Origin: Segnochrobactrum spirostomi
GTDB taxonomy: Bacteria; Pseudomonadota; Alphaproteobacteria; Rhizobiales; Segnochrobactraceae
Direction of reading: 5' to 3'
NCBI RefSeq assembly: GCF_009600605.1
Contig: NZ_VWNA01000002.1
Coordinates: forward strand, 248,001-312,000
Length of the DNA: 64,000 nt
Under the pieces are notes generated by a model. That model did not search any database. It worked only from the letters and a program-made list of their open reading frames with translations, and was not told the origin of the DNA. The stretch's first letter is position 1. Each line of letters starts with the position of its first letter. Made by a program: the position numbers and the translations under genes. Positions 16,752 through 25,893 of this stretch are shown in pieces.

Positions 16752-17711
16752 TTACCGCAGGCACTCTGAGAGCGGGCGCCTGACCGCCCCGACCCCGCTT
16801 CGACCGAGGCGCGGCCGCATCGGCACCATCCCGCCGGCGGGTTTGGGCGTTGCCATGCTCTCCCGATATTGCCGCTGCATTACGCCGAGGGCGCGCGGCG
16901 TGCGGACCCGCTCGAGAAGATCGAGGGTGCGGGCGATGGCGACGTTGCGCTGCCGGTCGAGGGTGACGATGTGGTAGCTGTCGTCGAGCACTGTCAGATC
17001 GACCATTCCGCCGAGGCGGCTGGCGATATAGGTGCTGTTGCGCAGGTCGCTGATGTCGTCGTTGCGGGCGTGCACCAGCAGGGTGGGGGCATCTATGCTC
17101 GGCAATTCCGGCCGGACCTTCGCCACCAGGCGCAAGAGTTCGCGCAGCGCCGGTCCCGGTGTGCACAACAGGCCCGCCTCGCTGCTGTCGCCGCTGAGCA
17201 TGGCCGCCACGAGATGCGCGCGGATGCGCTCGTCGCGGATGCCGTAGGGCTCGCGCTCCATGAAGCGGTAGCGGGTGGCGATGGGGGTGTTGACCGCCAG
17301 TCGCAGCAGGAAGCGGTACCAGGGGATCGACCAGCCGTCATACCAGAGGGTCGGGGCGTACAAGGCCAACCCGTGCACCTGCTTGGGACGCTGCGCCGCC
17401 AGATGGAGCGCCAGCACCGCGCCGAGCGAGAGCCCGCCGACGACGATGCGATCGCAGCGCTCGGACAGCCGCTGGAAGGCGGCATCGATGCTGGCGTACC
17501 AATCCTGCCACCGGGTCGCGAGCAGGTCGCTCTCGCTGCCGCAATGACCCGCGAGCGTGCAGCATGCGGCGGTGTAGCCCTCCGCATGCACGGCGCGCGC
17601 GACCCGCTTCAGCTCGATGGGGGTTCCGCCGAGGCCGTGGATCAGCAGCACGCCGGTCGAGCCGCCCTCATAGAGAATGTTGTGTTCCGATGCGGCGGGA
17701 AGGTTCGGCAT
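16752..17711 (-). CDS. Alpha/beta-hydrolase carboxylesterase
   Basis: The 319-residue protein has the oxyanion motif LLIHGLGGTP, nucleophile Ser95 (VGGLSLGAV), the Asp region LVHARNDDISD and a His in DDSYHIVTLD. This resembles Est30-type carboxylesterases, with an extra C-terminal tail of about 50 basic residues. No signal peptide is seen. It sits between the exporter genes and the arginase-family gene on the same strand, 15 bases before the lipoprotein gene start. It may trim or load the exported compound; this is inference. Confidence 0.87.
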   Translation of the reverse strand: MPNLPAASEHNILYEGGSTGVLLIHGLGGTPIELKRVARAVHAEGYTAACCTLAGHCGSESDLLATRWQDWYASIDAAFQRLSERCDRIVVGGLSLGAVLALHLAAQRPKQVHGLALYAPTLWYDGWSIPWYRFLLRLAVNTPIATRYRFMEREPYGIRDERIRAHLVAAMLSGDSSEAGLLCTPGPALRELLRLVAKVRPELPSIDAPTLLVHARNDDISDLRNSTYIASRLGGMVDLTVLDDSYHIVTLDRQRNVAIARTLDLLERVRTPRALGVMQRQYRESMATPKPAGGMVPMRPRLGRSGVGAVRRPLSECLR

Positions 17712-17772
17712 AGGGAAACCTGAGGACGTGAGGGAAGGCAGAGGCGCAAAGGGTGCTAGAAGGGGGCGGTGC

Positions 17773-18697
17773 TCAGGCGAGCACTTCGTCGAACAGCCGC
17801 AGCAAGCGCGCATTGGTGTCGGCATTCAGCCCATGATGGGGCCGCGTCACCGGTGGACGGCACGACCGGTCGAGAAAGGCCAGCGTGCGCCGCCAGGGAT
17901 CGGTGAACCGTGGGGGCGAGTAGTCGCCGCACACATCGACGCCGACCACCGCATGACGCGACGCGACGGTCCGGATCAGCGCGGCGGCATGAGCCAGACG
18001 CATCTCGCCCTGATCCCAGTTCGTCACCGCGTCAGCGGGGGCAAAGACGTCCTTGTCGAGGGTGATCCAGACGTCGTGGGTCGGAATGCGGCGGCTGAGA
18101 TCGTCGAGGAAGCCCATCCAGGCGTCGCCGCCAACCCGTCTGCCAGTGCAGACGATGGCCGACCGTCGGCAGCGCTTGCGGGCGCGGCAGGAACGGCACC
18201 AGGCGCGAAGGCGGATGGTGCCAGGGATAGACCTCCAGACGGCCCGCGGCGATGGCGGCGAGATTGCCGCCCTTCAGTTGGGGCCACGCCAGGTCGTCGC
18301 TGCACGGTCCGATGGTGATGACCTTGACGACGTTGGGGTTCTCCAGCGCCCGGTTCACCCACGCGCCGCAATTGAGGGTCGCCGGGAAGGTCACCCAGTC
18401 GGGGTGATTGTCGAGATGGATCACCGTGATCGGCTTCGCCCGCCGCATCAGGAAGGCGGCGGTCAGATGATGGAAGTCGCCGGAGCCGTAGAAGATCACC
18501 TCCGGCCCGTGGCCGCCGGCGAGCAACCGGTCCAGTCTCTGCAGAAGGCTTGCCACGGCGGAACGGGAGGCCGCGAGGCGCAAGCGCGGGGCGAGGTCGC
18601 GCAGGGCCGCGCTGCGGCCCGCACCACCGGCGAGACGCGCGAGGAGGGGCGGCTGCGCGGCCACGGAGCCATCGAGGTCAAGGACGCACAGCCGCAT
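17773..18697 (-). pseudogene. Arginase/agmatinase-family protein, split by a frameshift
   Basis: The first part (from 18697) has MRLCVLDLDGSVAAQ, then FYGSGDFHHLTAAFL and VIHLDNHPDWV, metal-site-like motifs of ureohydrolases. The second part continues GFLDDLSRR, WITLDKDVFAPADAVTNWDQGEM and GVDVCGDYSPPRF and ends at 17773. The frames change near 18135-18137, where removing one base of a CCC run would give HWQTVGGDAWMGFLDDL. The family hydrolyses guanidino compounds with two Mn ions, but this branch looks divergent. It may be a true pseudogene or an assembly indel. Confidence 0.7.
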
Positions 18698-18700
18698 GAT

Positions 18701-18784
18701 TTAGCCTCTGGTTGCGCGGATGAGCAGCGCGTCCAAGAGCTTGAGGGCGAGATCGATCTCCTCCCGGGTGGGGCCGCGATCCCG
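18701..18784 (-). pseudogene. C-terminal remnant of a truncated gene (possibly an aminotransferase)
   Basis: Directly upstream of the arginase-family start, separated by three bases, is a 27-codon reading frame. It includes TREEIDLALKLLDALL and ends in TAA. It looks like the C-terminal helix of a PLP aminotransferase, but that is a weak resemblance. It has no start and is preceded in frame by the stop codon of the sensor kinase, so its 5' part is missing. The tight spacing to the next gene suggests it was once a full gene of the same operon. Confidence 0.45.
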
Positions 18785-19867
18785 TCATGCCTCGTGTGCG
18801 GCGAGGGACCGCTTCGTCTTCGCGAAAATCATTTCGAACAGGGCACCGCTCCGGGGCGTGCGCCGGTAGCGAAGACGGCCGCCATGTGCCTCGATGATGG
18901 CGCGCACGACGGAGAGGCCCAGCCCGTTGCCGCCGAACTCCCGCGAACGGGCGGGATCGCCCCGCGCGAACGGGTCGAACACCCGGGTCTCCATCTCCGG
19001 CGTCAGTCCCGGCCCCTCGTCGGCAACGCCGAGGACGACATCGCCGTCGGCCTCGGCGAGGCGGATCGTGATCGTGCCGCGCACGGCATAGCGCCGCGCG
19101 TTGGTGACGAGGGCGAGCAGCGCCTGGCGAATGCGCGTCGCATCCGCCTCGACCACGAGATCGGCAAGGTCGAGTTCCAGGCGGAAGCCGTTGGCCCGCA
19201 GGTCGTGGACGATCAGCTCCGCCATCTGCGCGATCTCCGACGCGAGGCGAACGGGCTTGATGTGCAGCTCCAGATGGCCGCTATCGGCGAGTGTCACCGT
19301 CCGCAGGTCCTCGACCAGCCGCGCCAGGCCGTCGACCTGCAGGATCAGCCCCTGCAGCGAGCGTTCGTCCGGCTTGAACACCCCATCGATCATGCCCTGG
19401 AGGCGTCCCTTGAGGATGGTCAACGGCGTGCGCAGCTCATGCGCGATCGTGGCGTTCCACAGGGCCATGTCGGCGGCCATGTCCTGCAGGCGTTGCGCCA
19501 TCGTGTTGAAATCGTCGATCAGGGCTGCGGTCTCGCCGAGGGCCCGGTCGCCGGTGGTCGCCCGGGCCGTCAGGTCGCCGGCCGTGATCTGCCGCGCGCT
19601 GAGCGCGAGCGATTCGAGCGGCTTCAGGATCCGGCGCGCCAGACGCAGCGAGACGAAAGCCGCGATCGGCAGGGTGATGAGGATCAGAACGCCCAGGATC
19701 ATGAAGTCGATCGAGGTCGGCCAGCCGTCGTCATCAGGAAGGGGATAGAGCGCAATGATCACCGTGTAGGCGAAATAGGTTCCGAAGAAGACCAGAAACC
19801 CCGCCGTCACGGTAATGGCCGACATGGCGATGAGGATCTGCCGGCTCAATCCGGCGCGCGGTCCCAT
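18785..19867 (-). CDS. Sensor histidine kinase (AdeS/BaeS-like)
   Basis: The 360-residue protein has two membrane segments (about 11-40 and 53-75), a HAMP linker, the phosphoacceptor His143 (IAHELRTPLTIL), an N box (VTNARRYA), and G boxes (DEGPGLTP, GGNGLGLSVV). Only a short periplasmic loop separates the membrane segments. It starts three bases after the stop of the response regulator, so the two form one operon. Its position next to an RND pump matches AdeRS control of AdeAB. Confidence 0.92.
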   Translation of the reverse strand: MGPRAGLSRQILIAMSAITVTAGFLVFFGTYFAYTVIIALYPLPDDDGWPTSIDFMILGVLILITLPIAAFVSLRLARRILKPLESLALSARQITAGDLTARATTGDRALGETAALIDDFNTMAQRLQDMAADMALWNATIAHELRTPLTILKGRLQGMIDGVFKPDERSLQGLILQVDGLARLVEDLRTVTLADSGHLELHIKPVRLASEIAQMAELIVHDLRANGFRLELDLADLVVEADATRIRQALLALVTNARRYAVRGTITIRLAEADGDVVLGVADEGPGLTPEMETRVFDPFARGDPARSREFGGNGLGLSVVRAIIEAHGGRLRYRRTPRSGALFEMIFAKTKRSLAAHEA

Positions 19868-19870
19868 CCG

Positions 19871-20554
19871 TCAGGCCGACAACCGGTAGCCGATGCCGCG
19901 CACGCCCGGCATCAGGCCCGCGCCACCCGCTTGCTCGAGCTTCTTGCGCAGCTTGCTGACGTGGCTGTCGACCGTGCGGTCGAGGGCGTCGGAGCCCGGC
20001 AGACAGGCGTCGAGCAGTTCGCTTCTCGTGAAGACCTTGGCGGGGCTTCGCGCCATATGGGCGAGGATGCGGAATTCCGTCAGCGTCAACATGAGTTGGA
20101 CCTCCTCGTCACCTACCCCGAAACGCGCCTGGTAGGCGTCGAGATCGATGGTGAGAGGTCCAACCCGCAGGATGCCCGCCGTGGTCGCAAGGCCGGAGCG
20201 GCGCAGGACGGCCTTGGCGCGAGCGACGACCTCGATCGGGTTGAAGGGCTTGACGACGTAGTCGTCAGCCCCGATGCGCAGGCCCTGCAATCGATCGATG
20301 TCCTTGTCGAGCGCGGTGATCATGATGGCCGGCGTGTTTCCCCGACGCCGCAGCTCCGCCAAGACCTCCCATCCGTCGAGCCGTGGCATCGAGACGTCGA
20401 GCAGGACGAGGTCCGGCTTCAGCGCGAGGTGCAGGTCGATCGCCGTGCGGCCGTCGCGCGCCTGGACCGTCCGAAATCCCTCTCGGGCCAGGTAGGCGTC
20501 CAGGATCGTTGAAATCTCGTCGTCGTCTTCGGCAATCAGAACCAGGGCTGGCAT
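19871..20554 (-). CDS. OmpR-family response regulator (AdeR-like)
   Basis: The 227-residue protein has a receiver domain with phospho-acceptor Asp53 (LVLLDVSMPRLDG), Thr/Ala switch ITALDKDID and Lys VVKPFNP. A C-terminal winged helix follows (FRILAHMARSPAKVFTRSELLDACLPG, DRTVDSHVSKLRKKLE). It is divergent from the RND pump genes with 153 bases between, where three 11-base direct repeats lie. It probably activates or represses the pump. Confidence 0.93.
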   Translation of the reverse strand: MPALVLIAEDDDEISTILDAYLAREGFRTVQARDGRTAIDLHLALKPDLVLLDVSMPRLDGWEVLAELRRRGNTPAIMITALDKDIDRLQGLRIGADDYVVKPFNPIEVVARAKAVLRRSGLATTAGILRVGPLTIDLDAYQARFGVGDEEVQLMLTLTEFRILAHMARSPAKVFTRSELLDACLPGSDALDRTVDSHVSKLRKKLEQAGGAGLMPGVRGIGYRLSA

Positions 20555-20626
20555 GACGGTCTCCTTCGACAAGGGATGCCATCCGGCGCGGATCACGTCG
20601 AGCGCTCTCGGCCTCTCTCCATCCGG

Positions 20627-20659
20627 CCTCCACACAGCCTCCACACAGCATCCACCCGG
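20627..20659. promoter_or_regulatory. Three 11-base direct repeats, candidate response-regulator site
   Basis: CCTCCACACAG occurs twice in tandem, followed by a third degenerate unit CATCCACCCGG, all in phase at 11 bases. OmpR-family regulators bind direct repeats at about this spacing. The repeats lie in the divergent region, about 50 bases before the adaptor gene and 73 bases before the regulator start. Confidence 0.5.
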
Positions 20660-20707
20660 CGGATCGATAAGGAGACGCCCCCGCCGGGCGGCGGAGGACC
20701 ACGAAGG

Positions 20708-21901
20708 ATGGCCGCGACGATGCGTCTTTATCCCACTTTTGCCTATGCGGTCGTTGTGGTCGGGGCTCTGCTTCTGTCGGCCTGCAAGGACGGGGCGGAC
20801 GGTTCGAAGGCGGACGGTGCCGAGGCCCCGACGGACGCGCTGGGTGCGCCCGTTCGGATTGCCGTGCAGACGGTACTGCCCCGCCGCGTGGTCGTCTATG
20901 ACGAGCTGCCGGGGCGCGTGTCGGCCCGTCGGACGGCGGAGATACGTCCCCAGGTCAACGGCATCATCCAGAAGGTGCTCTTCACCGAAGGTACTGAGGT
21001 CGCGGCCGACCAGCCGCTGTTCCAGATCGATGCCGCGCCGTTCGCCGCCGACGTCGAAGCAGCGGCCGCAATCCTGGCCCGGGGGGAGGCGGATCTCTTC
21101 AATGCGACCGCCAAGCATAAGCGGGTTGAGGCACTCGCGGCGGCGCGGATCGCGAGCCCCGCTGCGCTCGGCGATGCGACGGCCACGCTGGCGCAAGCGC
21201 GGGCAAGCGTCGCCGAGGCCAAGGCCAACTTAACGCGCCGCGAACTGGAGCGTGCGCACGCAACCATCCGCAGCCCCATCGCGGGTCGCATCGGGCAAGC
21301 CCTCGTCACCGAAGGGAGCCTGGCGTCCGTCGGCGCCCAGACGCCGCTCGCCGTCGTCCAGCAGATCGACCGCGTCTATCTCGATGTGCGCCAGCCCTCG
21401 ATGGGTCGGGAACTGCTGGAGGAGATGCTGGAGACGGGGCGGAGTGAGGACGCCGGCGCCCTGCCGGTCAACATCCTGACCATCACCGGCAAACCCTACG
21501 CGTTCGAGGGGAGGGTGCTGTTCTCCGAAAGCACAGTCGATCCCGGCACGGGCAGCATCGCCATGCGCGTCGAGGTGCCCAATCCGGACCGTCAATTGCT
21601 ACCCGGCATGTATCTGCGGGCCAAGGTCCCGCGCGCGATCTATGCCGATGCGTTGACGGTGCCGCAGGAGGCCGTCCGCCGGGCTGGATCGGGGCGGCCG
21701 TACCTCACGATCCTCGTCGACGACAAGACGGTCGCCAACCGCGACGTCGAACTCGGGGCACTGGTCGATCGCCAATATGTCGTCCTATCGGGCCTGAAGG
21801 CCGGCGAGACCGTGGTCGTCCAGGGGCAGGCGCGCACGGAAGGCGGGCAGCCGCTGGAGCTCGTTCGTTACGAGCCCGCCAAGCCCCACAGCGAAACCTG
21901 A
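20708..21901 (+). CDS. RND efflux periplasmic adaptor (AdeA/AcrA-like)
   Basis: The 397-residue protein starts with a lipoprotein-type signal (LLLSACKDG). It then has the adaptor hairpin and lipoyl regions (YDELPGRVSARRTAEIRPQVNGIIQKVLF, RAHATIRSPIAGRIGQALVTEGSL). It would bridge the inner-membrane RND pump to an outer-membrane channel. Start 20708 is used; an ATG at 20720 is possible. It ends 12 bases before the pump gene, forming a two-gene pump operon. Confidence 0.92.
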   Translation: MAATMRLYPTFAYAVVVVGALLLSACKDGADGSKADGAEAPTDALGAPVRIAVQTVLPRRVVVYDELPGRVSARRTAEIRPQVNGIIQKVLFTEGTEVAADQPLFQIDAAPFAADVEAAAAILARGEADLFNATAKHKRVEALAAARIASPAALGDATATLAQARASVAEAKANLTRRELERAHATIRSPIAGRIGQALVTEGSLASVGAQTPLAVVQQIDRVYLDVRQPSMGRELLEEMLETGRSEDAGALPVNILTITGKPYAFEGRVLFSESTVDPGTGSIAMRVEVPNPDRQLLPGMYLRAKVPRAIYADALTVPQEAVRRAGSGRPYLTILVDDKTVANRDVELGALVDRQYVVLSGLKAGETVVVQGQARTEGGQPLELVRYEPAKPHSET

Positions 21902-21913
21902 GGAGCCCGCGTG

Positions 21914-24900
21914 ATGCCCCACTTCTTCATCGAGCGGCCCGTCTTCGCCTGGGTCATCGCGATCTTCATCGTGCTCGCCGGTCTCGTCGCGATCCCGCAA
22001 CTGCCGGTCTCGCGCTTTCCGGTCATCGCGCCGCCGAGCATCGTCATCAGCGCCACCTACACCGGGGCCAGCCCGCAAACCATCAACGACAGCATCACGG
22101 TGCCGATCGAGCGCGAGCTCGCGTCGGTGAAGAACGTTTTGTATTTCGATTCGACGGCGGACTCTTCGGGCACCGCGAGCATCACCGTCACCTTCAAGCC
22201 CGGCACCGACCCCGAGCTCGCCCAGATCGACGTCCAGAACCGCCTGAAGGCGGTCGAGCAGCGCCTGCCCGAGAGCGTTCGCCGCACCGGGCTCTCCGTC
22301 GAGGGGGTGACGTCGGGATTCCTGATGATCGTCTCCCTGCGCTCCGAGAGCGGAAGGGCCGATTCCCGGGCGCTCGAGGACTACCTCGTGCGCCAGCTCG
22401 CGCCGGAACTCCGGCGGGTGCCCGGCGTCGGCCGCGTCCAGTCGTTCGGATCTGAGGCGGCGATGCGCGTCTGGATCGATCCGGCCCGGCTCGTCTCCTA
22501 CTCGGTCTCGATGGCGGAGGTGGTGCAGGCGATCCAGGCCCAGAACGTTCCGGTCGCGCCCGGCCGCCTGGGCGAGGCGCCCGCCACGCCCGGACAGATG
22601 GTCAGTGTTCCCCTCAGTCTCGACGGGCAATTGAAGACGCCCGAGGCGTTCGCCGCCATCGTGCTGCGCTCCAACCCGGACGGCTCCAAGCTGACGCTGG
22701 GCGATGTCGCCAGGGTCGAGATCGGCGCCCAGACGATGGGCTTCTCCATCTTCGACGGCGGAAAGCTCGGCACCGCGGCTGCGATCCAACTCGCGCCCGG
22801 GGCCAATGCCGTCTCGACCTCGGACGGCGTCAAGGCCCGTCTCGCCGGACTCGCGCCGTCGATGCCCGAGGGCGTCGCCTATGCCGTCTCCTACGACACC
22901 GCGCCGTTCGTGAAGCTCTCGATCTCGAAGGTCGTGCAGACGCTGGCCGAGGCGATGGCGCTGGTGTTCCTGATCATGCTCTTGTTCCTCCAGAACATCC
23001 GCTACACGCTGATCCCGGCCATCGTCGCCCCGATCGCCCTGCTCGGCACCTTCGCGGTGATGTGGGCCATCGGCTATTCGATCAACGTGCTGACGATGTT
23101 CGGCATGGTGCTGGCGATCGGCATCATCGTCGACGACGCGATCGTGGTCGTCGAAAATGTCGAGCGGCTGATGGCGACGGAGGGCCTGTCGCCGCGTGAT
23201 GCTTCGCGACGGGCCATGCACGAGATCACTGGCGCCGTGGTCGGCATCACGCTCGTTCTGACGGCGGTGTTCCTGCCGATGGGGCTTGCCGGCGGATCGG
23301 TCGGTGCGATCTACCGACAGTTCACGGTCTCGCTCGCGACGTCGATCCTGTTCTCGGCCTTCCTGGCGCTCAGTCTGACGCCGGCCCTGTGTGCGACGAT
23401 CCTCAAGCCGGTTGTCCACCATCGGCGGCGCAGGGGCTTTTTCGCCTGGTTCAACCGCGGCTTCGAGGGACTGACGGGACGCTATACGACGTGGGTCGGA
23501 CGGCTGCTGTCGCGGCCCGCCCGCGTCATGCTGATCTACGGCGCTCTCGTCGGGGCCCTGCTCGTGAGCTACGACAGGCTGCCGACCGCCTTCGTGCCGG
23601 ACGAGGACCAGGGGACGTTCATGACGTCCTTCACGCTGCCGGCCGATGCCACCGCCGAGCGGACCCGGGCGCTCGTGGAACGCTTCGACCGCCACATCGT
23701 GGCGCGTCCCGACATCGCCAACAATCTCTCGATCATGGGCTTCGGCTTCTCAGGCTCCGGCGCGAACACGGCGATGGCGTTCACGACGCTGCGCGATTTC
23801 GACGCTCGCAAGGGCAGCACGGGTGAGGAGATGCTCGCCGCCGAACGGGCGATGCAGGAGGCGACCGAAGGGGAGGTACTCGTCATGAAGCCGCCGGCCA
23901 TCGACGAACTGGGCACGACCTCGGGCGTCTCGCTGCGGCTCGTCGACCGCGCCGGCCGCGACCCGGGCGCCTTGCGGGCGGCGTCGGAAACGCTGGTCGC
24001 ACGCGCCGGCCGAAGCCCGCTCCTGCGCAGCGTGCGGGTCGACGGCCTGCCCGACGGGCCGAGCGTCAAGCTCTCCGTCGACCGCCAGAAGGCCGGTGCG
24101 CTCGGGGTCTCCTTCTCGGCCATCAGCGATATGCTCGGCTCTGCGATGGGCTCGACCTACGTCAACGACTTTCCGCGTGCGGGGAGCCTCCAGCAGGTCA
24201 TCGTGCAGGCGGAGGCGAAGGACCGCATGCAGGTCGAGGACGTGCTGAAGCTCTATGTCCGCAACGACAAGGGCGGAATGGTCCCGCTGTCCGAAGTGGT
24301 GACGCCGCAATGGTCTGTCAGCCCGCTGCAGCTCAACCGCTACAACGGCTACCCCTCGCTGAGCCTGTCGGGCGAGGCCGCGCCCGGGGTGTCGAGCGGC
24401 ACCGCCATGGCCGAGATCGAACGGATCGCCGCCGGGCTTCCCGCCGGCTTCTCGGTGGAATGGACGGGCCAGTCACTCCAAGAGCGCCAGTCGGGCGCTG
24501 AGGCGCCGCTGCTCGCCGTCTTCTCCGTAGTCGTCGTGTTCCTGGTCCTGGCCGCCCTCTACGAAAGCTGGGCGATCCCGTTGTCGGTCATGCTCGTCGT
24601 GCCGCTCGGGGTCATCGGCGCCGTCGCGGCGGTGTCCCTGCGCGGCCTCGAGAACGACGTGTTCTTCAAGGTGGGCTTGATCGCCTTGATCGGCCTTTCG
24701 GCGAAGAACGCCGTCCTGATCGTCGAATTCGCCCGCAAGCTGCGCGGGGAGGGGCGGTCGCTGCGCGACGCGACCATCGAGGCGGCCCGGCTGCGGCTGC
24801 GCCCCATTTTCATGACCTCGCTCGCCTTCACCCTCGGCATCCTGCCCCTGGTCATCGCCAAAGGCCCGAGTTCCGAAACGCAGAACGCGCTCGGCACCGG

Positions 24901-25036
24901 TCTCTTCGGCGGCATGATCTCGGCCACGCTGCTGGGCGTGGTCTTCGTGCCCGTGTTCTTCGTCGTCGTCATGCGGCTCGCGGGCCGAAAGGCTGCGGTC
25001 GCGGGCCCGGCTGCGGCCGCTCCGGCCGGGGAATGA
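21914..25036 (+). CDS. RND multidrug efflux permease (AdeB/AcrB/HAE1 family)
   Basis: The 1040-residue protein begins MPHFFIERPVFAWVIAIFI, standard for HAE1 pumps. It has twelve predicted membrane segments in two halves. Proton-relay acidic residues lie in GIIVDDAIVVVENVERLM (membrane helix 4) and the partner Lys in GLSAKNAVLIVEFARKLR (helix 10). It exports hydrophobic compounds by proton antiport. The ATG at 21914 is chosen over a GTG one codon earlier because GGAG sits eight bases upstream. No outer-membrane channel gene follows; the pump may borrow a TolC elsewhere. Confidence 0.95.
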   Translation: MPHFFIERPVFAWVIAIFIVLAGLVAIPQLPVSRFPVIAPPSIVISATYTGASPQTINDSITVPIERELASVKNVLYFDSTADSSGTASITVTFKPGTDPELAQIDVQNRLKAVEQRLPESVRRTGLSVEGVTSGFLMIVSLRSESGRADSRALEDYLVRQLAPELRRVPGVGRVQSFGSEAAMRVWIDPARLVSYSVSMAEVVQAIQAQNVPVAPGRLGEAPATPGQMVSVPLSLDGQLKTPEAFAAIVLRSNPDGSKLTLGDVARVEIGAQTMGFSIFDGGKLGTAAAIQLAPGANAVSTSDGVKARLAGLAPSMPEGVAYAVSYDTAPFVKLSISKVVQTLAEAMALVFLIMLLFLQNIRYTLIPAIVAPIALLGTFAVMWAIGYSINVLTMFGMVLAIGIIVDDAIVVVENVERLMATEGLSPRDASRRAMHEITGAVVGITLVLTAVFLPMGLAGGSVGAIYRQFTVSLATSILFSAFLALSLTPALCATILKPVVHHRRRRGFFAWFNRGFEGLTGRYTTWVGRLLSRPARVMLIYGALVGALLVSYDRLPTAFVPDEDQGTFMTSFTLPADATAERTRALVERFDRHIVARPDIANNLSIMGFGFSGSGANTAMAFTTLRDFDARKGSTGEEMLAAERAMQEATEGEVLVMKPPAIDELGTTSGVSLRLVDRAGRDPGALRAASETLVARAGRSPLLRSVRVDGLPDGPSVKLSVDRQKAGALGVSFSAISDMLGSAMGSTYVNDFPRAGSLQQVIVQAEAKDRMQVEDVLKLYVRNDKGGMVPLSEVVTPQWSVSPLQLNRYNGYPSLSLSGEAAPGVSSGTAMAEIERIAAGLPAGFSVEWTGQSLQERQSGAEAPLLAVFSVVVVFLVLAALYESWAIPLSVMLVVPLGVIGAVAAVSLRGLENDVFFKVGLIALIGLSAKNAVLIVEFARKLRGEGRSLRDATIEAARLRLRPIFMTSLAFTLGILPLVIAKGPSSETQNALGTGLFGGMISATLLGVVFVPVFFVVVMRLAGRKAAVAGPAAAAPAGE

Positions 25037-25093
25037 CCGCGGCGCGCGCCCTGCCGGCCGCAAGGCCCGCCTTTTCTGGACAGGAATGATCGG

Positions 25094-25627
25094 ATGACAG
25101 CCTCACGGACCGAACGCCGCGTCACCCTCGATGTCGCCGCCGAGGACGATCGGCCCCACTTCGTCGCGACGCTTCAGGAAGCCTTCGCCATCGCCGTGAT
25201 CGAAGAGTTCGGCATCTTGGGCGACGGGCCGGTCCCCTCCGAGGAGGACGTGACCGCCTTGTTCGAGGCGCCCAACGCCGTCGTCCTGCGCGTTCTGGAG
25301 GACGGCGCGTGGGTGGGCGGCGCCGTCGTCTCGATCGACGCCGAGACCCAGCACAACGCGCTCGATTTCTTCTTCGTCAACGCCGGCGAAAGCGGCCGCG
25401 GTCTCGGCCGCAAGGCATGGACCGCGATCGAGGAGGCCTACCCCCTCACCAAGGTGTGGATCACCCACACCCCTCATTTCGAGAAGCGCAACATCCACTT
25501 CTACGTGAACGTCTGCGGCTTCCGCATCGTCGAATATTACAATTCCCGCCACCCCGATCCGCATCATCCTGAAGATCCGAGCTGGCCGGAGCTCGGGGGC
25601 ATGTTCCGCTTCGAAAAGCGCATGTGA
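25094..25627 (+). CDS. GNAT-family N-acetyltransferase
   Basis: The 177-residue protein has the GNAT acetyl-CoA motif in [18 protein letters not shown] and the late strand [15 protein letters not shown]. These enzymes acetylate amines using acetyl-CoA. It follows the RND pump by 57 bases on the same strand and could be part of the resistance operon or independent. Substrate cannot be told. Confidence 0.82.
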   Translation: MTASRTERRVTLDVAAEDDRPHFVATLQEAFAIAVIEEFGILGDGPVPSEEDVTALFEAPNAVVLRVLEDGAWVGGAVVSIDAETQHNALDFFFVNAGESGRGLGRKAWTAIEEAYPLTKVWITHTPHFEKRNIHFYVNVCGFRIVEYYNSRHPDPHHPEDPSWPELGGMFRFEKRM

Positions 25628-25893
25628 TCCGACGGGACCGAAGCGGGGCAACCCCTTCGACCGGCAGGCAGGCGGCCACTCTCGACACCGGTGCCTAGCA
25701 TGCCGATCACGGCAGGGTCGGAATGGCGACGTCTCCTCGGGTGTGTCTTTCGTCAAGACGGCGGGATCGCGGCCCGAAGCCATTGCCGATTAAGCCTGGA
25801 TGCGACGCAGGCGACGAGATCGACGCGGGCGTCGGAATTTGTCGAAAGCGCCGCGAGCGTTCCATAACAAAGATTATCTGAACGAAAGCTGTA

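Noticed and set aside
25858-25893. Target-site duplication flanking the IS30 element
   Set aside because: No convincing matching bases were found on both sides of the repeats.
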